The notes under the pieces: generated by a model
The model's input: only the letters and a program-made list of their open reading frames with translations
Databases searched by the model: none
What the model was told of the DNA's origin: nothing
NCBI GenBank assembly: GCA_021821425.1
Contig: JAKACL010000201.1
Coordinates: 1-5,243 of the forward strand
Length of the DNA stretch: 5,243 nucleotides
DNA from: Pseudomonadota bacterium
GTDB taxonomy: Bacteria > Pseudomonadota > Gammaproteobacteria > Burkholderiales > Thiobacillaceae
Direction of reading: 5' to 3'
Shown here: positions 1 to 4,484 of the stretch, one piece after another
Layout of the letters: each line of letters starts with the position of its first letter
Position numbering within the stretch: position 1 is the stretch's first letter
Position numbers and translations under genes: made by a program

Positions 1-360
1 GGAAATCAGCAGGTTGTCGATGTCCACGCCCAGCTTCTTGGCGTAGACCGGGTCGAGCGCGTGCTCGGCGTCGATGAAGGCGGCGGTGCCGCCCATTTTC
101 TGCATTTCGGCGATGACCTGCAGGGTGAGCGTGGTCTTGCCCGAGGATTCCGGGCCGTAGATCTCGACCACGCGGCCGCGCGGCAGGCCGCCTACCCCTA
201 ACGCGATGTCGAGGCCGAGGCTGCCGGTGGAGACGACCTGCAGGTCCTGGGTTTCGGCGTGGTCGCCCAGGCGCATGACCGAGCCCTTGCCGAACTGTTT
301 CTCGATTTGCCCCAGCGCGGCGGTGAGGGCTTTCATCTTGTCTTCTTGGGTGCTTGCCAT
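1..360 (-). CDS. recA: Recombinase RecA, N-terminal 120 residues (3' end outside window)
   Basis: RecA is the cytoplasmic ATP-dependent strand-exchange protein of homologous recombination, and in many bacteria the co-protease that triggers LexA cleavage. The fragment is open from ATG at 360 to the window edge without a stop. It begins [20 protein letters not shown] and carries the N-terminal oligomerisation helix, then GSVMRLGD (about 26-33) and [12 protein letters not shown] (44-55). The Walker A loop GPESSGKT is at 69-76, and the [10 protein letters not shown] segment (95-104) includes Glu99, equivalent to the catalytic glutamate of Escherichia coli RecA. The start is fixed by AGGAG six bases upstream. 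About two thirds of the protein (family length roughly 345 residues) lies outside. It is co-oriented with the pncC-to-ribBX cluster but separated from it by a divergent regulator gene. Identification is essentially certain. Confidence 0.98.
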   Translation of the reverse strand, partial: MASTQEDKMKALTAALGQIEKQFGKGSVMRLGDHAETQDLQVVSTGSLGLDIALGVGGLPRGRVVEIYGPESSGKTTLTLQVIAEMQKMGGTAAFIDAEHALDPVYAKKLGVDIDNLLIS

Positions 361-366
361 GTCTGT

Positions 367-371
367 CTCCT
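367..371 (-). promoter_or_regulatory. recA ribosome binding site
   Basis: The minus strand reads AGGAG, then ACAGAC, then ATG. This is a strong Shine-Dalgarno sequence with six bases of spacing, and it decides the recA start at 360. Confidence 0.9.
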
Positions 372-392
372 GTTGCAATTAGGTTGTCGGGT

Positions 393-411
393 GGCCGGTT
401 CCTTACCGGCC
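393..411 (-). other. Stem-loop at the predicted 5' end of recA mRNA
   Basis: This is a perfect inverted repeat with arms GGCCGGT (393-399) and ACCGGCC (405-411) and a five-base loop. In the recA transcript the loop reads AAGGA, which resembles a Shine-Dalgarno sequence, although no start codon sits at a usable distance after it. The recA promoter predicts a start near 413, so the stem would begin about two bases from the 5' end of the message. A 5'-terminal hairpin of this kind can protect mRNA from degradation; that role is inferred. It is not a terminator, because no T-run follows. Confidence 0.65.
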
Positions 412-419
412 ATGTTGGT

Positions 420-448
420 AATTTAGGCGATACTTTTATTAATGTCAA
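420..448 (-). promoter_or_regulatory. recA promoter, near-consensus sigma70
   Basis: On the minus strand the -35 box TTGACA (443-448, perfect) is followed by a 17-base spacer and the -10 box TAAATT (420-425). Transcription should start near the A at 413, which leaves a leader of about 52 bases. Upstream of -35 (449-475) the strand is A/T-rich with two T-runs, resembling an UP element. No CTGT-N8-ACAG LexA box overlaps or flanks the promoter on either strand, and no GTTC-N7-GTTC type box was seen. Confidence 0.8.
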
Positions 449-455
449 TAAAAAA

Positions 456-496
456 TATCACGTATGCAAAAAAGACCATGTGATAATTTGTATCAT
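456..496. promoter_or_regulatory. Candidate operator: palindrome plus a third half-site
   Basis: TGATA-ATTTG-TATCA (481-495) is a perfect 5+5+5 inverted repeat. A third half-site, TATCAC (456-461), pairs with GTGATA (480-485) as a second 6+18+6 inverted repeat sharing one arm. The cluster lies between the two divergent promoters. The palindrome covers the expected -35 region of the regulator gene, and the outer half-site ends eight bases upstream of the recA -35. WYL regulators of the CapW/BrxR type bind inverted repeats beside their own genes, so autoregulation from here is plausible. Assignment of this site to this protein is inferred from position only. Confidence 0.45.
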
Positions 497-514
497 GTTT
501 GCGACAAAGCCATC

Positions 515-520
515 TATAAT
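515..520 (+). promoter_or_regulatory. -10 box of the WYL regulator promoter
   Basis: A perfect TATAAT predicts a start near 527 and a leader of about 25 bases before ATG 552. No good -35 box exists at 16-18 bases spacing (the candidates around 491-498 are poor), so the promoter may be weak or activator-dependent. Its -35 region abuts the TGATA/TATCA palindrome. Confidence 0.55.
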
Positions 521-537
521 CGTCAAATCAATGACTT

Positions 538-541
538 AAGG
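538..541 (+). promoter_or_regulatory. Ribosome binding site of the WYL regulator
   Basis: AAGG followed by ten bases and ATG 552. It is moderate in strength with a slightly long spacing, but it favours ATG 552 over the in-frame GTG at 543. Confidence 0.5.
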
Positions 542-551
542 TGTGTGGGAT

Positions 552-1442
552 ATGGCTGCCAGGGAAAGAATGCTGCTGGACGTGAAGTGGGCGACCCGCC
601 AGCGCCTGCAATACATCGAAGTCATGGCCTATTACACCGGGGTCGTATCGCGCAGCGACGTGGCCCGCGCCTTCGGCATTTCCGACCCGGCCGCGACCAA
701 GGACCTCAAGCTCTACTCGGATCTCGTGCCGGGCAATCTCATCTACACCCAGAGCGTGTTCGGTTTCGTGCCCAGCGCGGACTTCAGCCCGGCTTTTGCC
801 GATTTGAATCCTGCTGCCGTTCTGCCTGTCATTGCCGCCAATCTCGCCGTTGCCGGCGGGCCTTATGGCAAGGAGGCGATCTACGGCCTACCCACGTCAT
901 CGCTGCCGTTGCCGGCGCGTTTGCCTGGCCGGGAAGTGCTGGCGCAGATCACGCGCGCCATCCATGGTTTCCGCAAGCTGCGCGTAAGCTACCGCTCACT
1001 TTCCGACCGCGACAGCGCGCAAGCGCGCATCCTCGAGCCGCATGCGCTGGTGGATACCGGCCTGCGCTGGCATGTGCGCGCCTACAGTGTCGACACCTAC
1101 GATTTCCGCGATTTCGTGCTGTCGCGTTTCCTCGAAGCCGAATGCCTCGACGAGCCGGCCGAATCGAGCGCCGAATACGACGAAGACTGGATGGAAACGG
1201 TGACACTGAAACTCGCGCCCCATGCGGGGCTGGAGGCGCAGAAACGCGCGAGCCTGCTATTGGATTACGGCGCGAGCGGCGAAGTGATCGAAGTGGCGGT
1301 GCGTCGCGCGCTCATCGGCTACGTGCTGCAGCGCCTGAGCGTGGACACGAGCCCGGATCATTCGCTGAACCCGCAGGCCTACCAGTTGATGCTGCTTAAC
1401 CGCGACGAGATCGAGCCCTTCGCGGGGTGGGCATTTCGCTGA
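552..1442 (+). CDS. WYL-domain transcriptional regulator, CapW/BrxR-like
   Basis: This 296-residue cytoplasmic DNA-binding protein has three parts. The N-terminal winged helix-turn-helix (about 15-75) includes RLQYIEVMAYYTGVVSRSDV and the likely recognition helix SDPAATKDLKLY (44-55), followed by the wing-like PGNLIYTQSVFGFVP (60-74). A WYL domain (about 128-198) contains VSYRSLS, ILEPHALVDTGLRWHVRAY and FRDFVLSRF. A C-terminal WCX-like domain (about 200-285) follows. This architecture, the length and the PGNLIY and PHxLxxxGxRWHVRA motifs match the phage-defence-associated CapW/BrxR repressors. ATG 552 is preferred over GTG 543 because AAGG (538-541) lies ten bases upstream of it and is too close to GTG. 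The gene diverges from recA and converges on pncC. No BREX, CBASS or other defence genes are visible, so it looks like an orphan. Its ligand and targets are unknown. Family call is strong; a role in recA control is inference. Confidence 0.88.
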   Translation: MAARERMLLDVKWATRQRLQYIEVMAYYTGVVSRSDVARAFGISDPAATKDLKLYSDLVPGNLIYTQSVFGFVPSADFSPAFADLNPAAVLPVIAANLAVAGGPYGKEAIYGLPTSSLPLPARLPGREVLAQITRAIHGFRKLRVSYRSLSDRDSAQARILEPHALVDTGLRWHVRAYSVDTYDFRDFVLSRFLEAECLDEPAESSAEYDEDWMETVTLKLAPHAGLEAQKRASLLLDYGASGEVIEVAVRRALIGYVLQRLSVDTSPDHSLNPQAYQLMLLNRDEIEPFAGWAFR

Positions 1443-1457
1443 CAAATAGCAACCCAA

Positions 1458-1481
1458 TCGGCCCGAGGGCGGGCCTCCTAC
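1458..1481 (-). repeat. REP-like palindromic element, copy 1 (inverted)
   Basis: Read on the minus strand, this is GTAGGAG followed by a hairpin. The stem is GGCCCG (1460-1465) with CGGGCC (1470-1475), and the loop is four bases (AGGG on the plus strand). The GTAGG-plus-GC-hairpin layout resembles the REP elements of proteobacteria that are mobilised by RAYT (TnpA-REP) transposases. It begins 15 bases after the regulator stop codon. Confidence 0.65.
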
Positions 1482-1488
1482 GACATCT

Positions 1489-1512
1489 GCAGGAGCGGCG
1501 CCCTCGCCGCGA
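1489..1512 (+). repeat. REP-like palindromic element, copy 2
   Basis: GCAGGAG is followed by a hairpin with stem GCGGCG (1495-1500) and CGCCGC (1505-1510) and loop CCCT, ending GCGA. It lies inverted to copy 1, separated from it by seven bases (1482-1488), giving a BIME-like pair between convergent genes. The two copies match at 17 of 24 positions. Six of the seven differences are three compensating stem pairs. Confidence 0.65.
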
Positions 1513-1520
1513 TCAATGCG

Positions 1521-2018
1521 TTAATCGAGAAGTTCGATCAGCCCGCGCAGGGCAGCAGCCACCGCACGTGAGCGCACTTCCTCGCGGTCGCCGGAGAGCC
1601 GGCAGGTGGTGGAGAGTGGTTCGCCATCGACCATGGCCCAGCCGATGCACACCGTGCCCACGGGTTTCTTCGGCGAGCCGCCGCCGGGGCCGGCGATGCC
1701 GGACAGCGCCACGCTGATGTGGGCCTGGCTGTGGGTGAGCGCGCCGCCGGCCATTTCCTTCACGGTTTCTTCCGACACCGCGCCGTGCGCGTCCAGCGTA
1801 GTCGGACTCACGCCCAGCATGTCCTGCTTGGACCGGTTGGAATAGGTGACGAAGCCGCGGTCGAACCAGGCCGAGGAGCCGGGAATGGCGGTGACGACCT
1901 GGGCCACCCAGCCGCCCGTGCAGGACTCTGCGGTCGCCAGCATCCAGCCCTTGGCGTGCAGTTTCTGTCCCACGATGTGGGCCAGTTGCAGGAGTTCCTC
2001 GTCGCTCACGCGAGCCAT
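1521..2018 (-). CDS. pncC: Nicotinamide-nucleotide amidohydrolase PncC (CinA C-terminal domain)
   Basis: PncC deamidates nicotinamide mononucleotide to nicotinic acid mononucleotide, returning the product of NAD-dependent DNA ligase and other NAD breakdown to NAD synthesis in the cytoplasm. The 165-residue protein consists of only the CinA C-terminal domain. It has ATAESCTGGWVA (28-39, with the presumed catalytic Ser32), GFVTYSNRSKQDMLGV (55-70), AVSEETVKEMA (80-90) and SGIAGPGGGSPKKPVGTV (106-123). No N-terminal MoCF-like domain is present, so this is the stand-alone form. ATG 2018 follows AAAGG by six bases, and the gene overlaps the end of pgpA by 13 bp, suggesting translational coupling as the last gene of the cluster. 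In related bacteria this gene is often annotated cinA and lies just before recA; here a regulator separates them. Confidence 0.94.
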   Translation of the reverse strand: MARVSDEELLQLAHIVGQKLHAKGWMLATAESCTGGWVAQVVTAIPGSSAWFDRGFVTYSNRSKQDMLGVSPTTLDAHGAVSEETVKEMAGGALTHSQAHISVALSGIAGPGGGSPKKPVGTVCIGWAMVDGEPLSTTCRLSGDREEVRSRAVAAALRGLIELLD

Positions 2019-2485
2019 TGCCAGCCTTTGATCAGAAGCAGCGCGTAAAGCGCTGCCAGCAAGTCATCGAACATGACCCCGAAACCGTTTTTCAAACGCA
2101 CATCGAAAAAGCGGATGGGCCAGGGTTTCAGGATATCGAAAAACCGGAACAAGCCAAAGGCGATCAGCCACCAAAGCCAGTGCGCTGGCGTAAAAGCCAG
2201 CACCAGCCACATCGCGACGATTTCGTCCCACACGATGCCGCCATGGTCGCTGTCGCCGAGATTTTTTCCCGTGAACGCACAAGCCCACACACCGAGCGCG
2301 AATGCGGCAGCGATGAGGGCAAGCAGGGCAGGCAGGCCGAGGCCGGCTTGCAGCAGCAGCCAATAAAGCGGCAGCGCGGCCAGGGTGCCGAAAGTGCCCG
2401 GGGCCTTGGGCGCGAGGCCGGAGCCGAAGCCCAGCGCGATGAAATGCGCGGGGTGGGCGGTCAGGAAACGGGCATCCGGTTTCAT
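2006..2485 (-). CDS. pgpA: Phosphatidylglycerophosphatase A
   Basis: PgpA is an inner-membrane phosphatase that converts phosphatidylglycerophosphate to phosphatidylglycerol. The 159-residue protein shows the family motifs in order: GFGSGLAPKAPGTFGTL (19-35), the acidic stretch DSDHGGIVWDE (78-88), FRFFDILKPWPI (113-124) and GFGVMFDDLLA (134-144). The aspartates and glutamate are the expected metal and catalytic ligands. Hydrophobic segments at about 35-71, 89-113 and 141-152 fit a multispanning membrane protein. Its ATG overlaps the thiL stop (ATGA) and no Shine-Dalgarno sequence precedes it, so translation probably depends on coupling to thiL. Length is normal for the family. Confidence 0.96.
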   Translation of the reverse strand: MKPDARFLTAHPAHFIALGFGSGLAPKAPGTFGTLAALPLYWLLLQAGLGLPALLALIAAAFALGVWACAFTGKNLGDSDHGGIVWDEIVAMWLVLAFTPAHWLWWLIAFGLFRFFDILKPWPIRFFDVRLKNGFGVMFDDLLAALYALLLIKGWQWLA

Positions 2486-3453
2486 TGGAAGTGGTCGAAG
2501 CCCGCGCGCGCCAGCGGCATGGGTTCGCCGCGGTTGAAGAGACGCAGCCCTGGCTGCGTCTGGATCTGGCCGACACGGGTCAGGCGCAGATTGAGTTCGT
2601 GGGAGATGCCGGCGATCTCATCGCGCCGCTCGGCAGGCGCAGTGAACACCAGTTCGTAATCGTCGCCGCCGGCGAGGATGCAGTCCTGTGCGGCCGGGGC
2701 GTTGACCAGCGGCGCGAGCGCCTCGGACAGCGGCAACTGGTCGAACCAGACTTCGGCGCCCAATGCGGATTCAGCTTGGCTCGAGCGTTCGAGGATGTGG
2801 CCGAGGTCTGCCGCGAAGCCGTCGGATACGTCGATGGCGGCATGCGCCAGCCCGCGCAGGGCGAGCCCGAGTTCGATGCGCGGCGTGGGCACGAACAGGC
2901 GCGGAAAGCATTGCACCGCCTGCGCGGTTTCCAGCCTGAGCCTGCCCTGGTGGTGGGCCAGCGCGGCGGCGGCATCGCCCAGCGTGCCCGATACCCAGAT
3001 GTCGTCGCCGGGTCTGGCGCCATCACGGCGCAGTGCCTGGCCCGGCGGCAGCTCACCGATCACTGTCACATTCAGCGTGAGCAGGCCGCCGCGCGTGGTG
3101 TCGCCACCGATGACGTTCACGCCGTATTTTTGCGCGAGCCCGAAGAAGCCGCCGGCAAAGCCCTGGAGGAATTTCTCGTCGACCTCTGGCAGCGCGATGG
3201 ACAGCAGCGCGAAGCGCGGCCTGGCGCCCATGGCGGCGAGGTCGGAAAGATTCACCGCCATGGCCTTGTGGCCGATGGTGCCGGGTCCGTCCGAGGGCAT
3301 GAAATGGCGTCCCGCGATCAGCATGTCGGTGGAAATGGCGAGCTCCAGGCCCGGCGTAGGGGCGATCAGCGCACAGTCATCGCCCACGCCCAGCACCGCA
3401 TCGGGTGTGGGGCGGGTAAAGTATTTCGCGATCAGGTCAAATTCGCTCGGCAT
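2482..3453 (-). CDS. thiL: Thiamine-monophosphate kinase
   Basis: ThiL phosphorylates thiamine monophosphate with ATP to give thiamine diphosphate, the last step of thiamine cofactor synthesis. The 323-residue protein begins MPSEFDLIAKYFTRP and has LGVGDDCAL (21-29), ISTDML (40-45), VNLSDLAAMGA (67-77), GGDTTRG (116-122), DVSDG (208-212) and GGDDYEL (262-268). These are the metal and nucleotide binding motifs of the family (AIR synthase/PurM fold). ATG 3453 is chosen because it matches the usual N-terminus; the open frame extends to ATG 3495, but those 14 extra residues are encoded by an intergenic repeat. No Shine-Dalgarno sequence precedes 3453: the eleven bases between the repeat and ATG are TTTTCTGCACC. 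Initiation may therefore be weak or unusual. It overlaps pgpA by 4 bp. Confidence 0.95.
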   Translation of the reverse strand: MPSEFDLIAKYFTRPTPDAVLGVGDDCALIAPTPGLELAISTDMLIAGRHFMPSDGPGTIGHKAMAVNLSDLAAMGARPRFALLSIALPEVDEKFLQGFAGGFFGLAQKYGVNVIGGDTTRGGLLTLNVTVIGELPPGQALRRDGARPGDDIWVSGTLGDAAAALAHHQGRLRLETAQAVQCFPRLFVPTPRIELGLALRGLAHAAIDVSDGFAADLGHILERSSQAESALGAEVWFDQLPLSEALAPLVNAPAAQDCILAGGDDYELVFTAPAERRDEIAGISHELNLRLTRVGQIQTQPGLRLFNRGEPMPLARAGFDHFQ

Positions 3454-3464
3454 GGTGCAGAAAA

Positions 3465-3543
3465 CTTTGAACCACGAAGCGCACCAAGGCCACAAAGTAA
3501 AAAGACATAGGCTTTGTGTCCTTCGTGCGCTTCGTGGTTAAAG
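3465..3543. repeat. Long inverted repeat (ACCACGAAG type) between nusB and thiL
   Basis: The left arm is 3465-3497, the right arm is 3512-3543, and the loop is 14 bases (3498-3511). The arms pair along their whole length except for two mismatches and one single-base bulge. Each arm carries the motif AACCACGAAGCGCAC and ends with ACAAAG or its complement. I recall AACCACGAAG/ACACGAAG repeats as recurrent intergenic elements in many proteobacteria; this is recollection, not a search. No coding capacity is seen. In the operon transcript it would form a very stable hairpin ending eleven bases before the thiL ATG. Confidence 0.85.
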
Positions 3544-3557
3544 AACTGTTTGCGGGT

Positions 3558-4001
3558 TCAGGAAGCAGCCGTTTCGTCACGCCGCATCAGCTTGGCCAGC
3601 TTGTCGAGCACGCCATTGACGTACTTGTGGCCGTCGGTGCCGCCGTATTTCTTCGCCAGTTCCACGGCTTCGTTGATGGCGACGCGGTAGGGGACGTCGG
3701 GGCAGTTCGCGAGCTCATGCGCGCCCAGCAGCAGGATGCCACGTTCGATGGGCGAGAGTTCTGCGATGGGGCGGTCAAGGTGCGGCGCGAGCTTGAGCTC
3801 GAGGTCGGCGCTTTCCGTGAGCACGCCATGGAACAGCGCCTCGAAATAGGCCATGTTGGCCTTGGCGAAATCCGGGTCCTCGCGCACGTGTGCAGCCACG
3901 TCCACTTCATCCTGGCCGGAGAGCGATTGCGCATAGAGCGCGCGCAGGGCGAATTCGCGCGACAGGCTGCGCGAGCCGCCTTTGGCGGCGGGTTTGCTCA
4001 T
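3558..4001 (-). CDS. nusB: Transcription antitermination factor NusB
   Basis: NusB binds boxA RNA together with NusE (S10) and helps RNA polymerase read through rRNA operons. The 147-residue, mostly helical protein has the family signatures: a basic start, [16 protein letters not shown] (10-25), which includes the arginine-rich RNA-binding helix; [18 protein letters not shown] (80-97); and [19 protein letters not shown] with [12 protein letters not shown] (103-133). Its ATG overlaps the ribH stop (ATGA) and no clear Shine-Dalgarno sequence precedes it, so coupled translation is likely. The ribH-nusB pairing is common in proteobacteria. The next gene, thiL, lies 104 bases downstream, past the inverted repeat. 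Confidence 0.96.
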   Translation of the reverse strand: MSKPAAKGGSRSLSREFALRALYAQSLSGQDEVDVAAHVREDPDFAKANMAYFEALFHGVLTESADLELKLAPHLDRPIAELSPIERGILLLGAHELANCPDVPYRVAINEAVELAKKYGGTDGHKYVNGVLDKLAKLMRRDETAAS

Positions 4002-4465
4002 ATGCGTTTCATCAGGTTGGCCATTTCAATCGCCACGCGTGCGGCGTCGGTGCCCTTCTCGCTCATGCGCGCATAGCCCTGATCATCGTTTTCCAGGGTG
4101 AGCACGGCGTTGGCGACGGGTACGCCGGTAGCAAGCTGTACGTCGGTGATGCCGCGCGCGGACTCGTTGGATACGACCTCGAAGTGATAAGTCTCGCCGC
4201 GCACGATGGAGCCGATGGCGATGAGGGCGTCGAACTTGCCGCTTTGCGCCAGCTTTTGCAGCGCAAGGGGGTGCTCGAGCGCGCCCGGCACGGTGACCAG
4301 CAGGATGTCGTCCTTGGCCACGCCCAGCCGGACCAGCTCCTGTTCGCAGGCGGACAGCAGCCCCTCGCAGATATCCCTGTTGAAGCGGCTCATGGTGATG
4401 CCGATTTTCAGTCCCTTGCCCTGGTAGGCCGGATCGAGTTCGGAGAAGGAGGTGTTGGTTCCCAT
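3998..4465 (-). CDS. ribH: 6,7-dimethyl-8-ribityllumazine synthase
   Basis: RibH condenses 5-amino-6-(D-ribitylamino)uracil with 3,4-dihydroxy-2-butanone 4-phosphate, the RibB product, giving lumazine, the direct precursor of riboflavin. The 155-residue protein has [15 protein letters not shown] (26-40), [11 protein letters not shown] (59-69), [15 protein letters not shown] (84-98) with the expected catalytic His94, and [14 protein letters not shown] (114-127). Length is typical. The frame is open to ATG 4501, but ATG 4465 is chosen because AAAGGA lies six bases before it, and the longer form would overlap ribBX and add residues without family resemblance. It follows ribBX by 19 bases and overlaps nusB by 4. 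Confidence 0.96.
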   Translation of the reverse strand: MGTNTSFSELDPAYQGKGLKIGITMSRFNRDICEGLLSACEQELVRLGVAKDDILLVTVPGALEHPLALQKLAQSGKFDALIAIGSIVRGETYHFEVVSNESARGITDVQLATGVPVANAVLTLENDDQGYARMSEKGTDAARVAIEMANLMKRI

Positions 4466-4471
4466 GTTTTT

Positions 4472-4477
4472 TCCTTT
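4472..4477 (-). promoter_or_regulatory. ribH ribosome binding site
   Basis: The minus strand reads AAAGGA, six A/C bases, then ATG 4465. This strong site selects the 155-residue form of RibH over the longer in-frame start at 4501. Confidence 0.85.
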
Positions 4478-4484
4478 CAGCCTA

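Noticed and set aside
363..378. CTGT at 363 and 370 as possible halves of a LexA box for recA.
   Set aside because: The positions where ACAG should follow read GCAA and GGTT, so neither is a CTGT-N8-ACAG site. No ACAG occurs elsewhere in 361-551.
354..539. Small plus-strand open frame of 61 codons across the recA-regulator intergenic region.
   Set aside because: It covers the recA promoter, hairpin and candidate operators, has no ribosome binding site and shows no family resemblance.
543..551. GTG 543 as start of the WYL regulator.
   Set aside because: The only ribosome-binding-like sequence (AAGG 538-541) abuts this codon and is better spaced for ATG 552. The three added residues have no family support.
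464..1399. Long plus-strand open frame overlapping the WYL regulator in another frame.
   Set aside because: Its translation is arginine- and alanine-rich with no recognisable motif, a typical shadow of a GC-rich gene. The 552-1442 frame has clear family motifs.
1458..1512. The REP stems as rho-independent terminators of the convergent genes.
   Set aside because: Neither stem is followed by a T-run on either strand, so intrinsic termination is not supported. They are better described as REP-like elements.
2485..3541. Long plus-strand open frames antisense to thiL (about 340 and 290 residues).
   Set aside because: They mirror a complete ThiL with all family motifs; high GC leaves antisense frames open. 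They show no domain resemblance or start signals.
3465..3543. The inverted repeat as a CRISPR unit or an insertion sequence end.
   Set aside because: There is a single pair of arms with a 14-base loop, no spacers, no transposase gene and no obvious target-site duplication.
4466..4484. FMN riboswitch ahead of ribH.
   Set aside because: Only 19 bases separate ribBX and ribH, too few for an RFN element. Any riboswitch would lie upstream of ribBX or elsewhere, outside this window.
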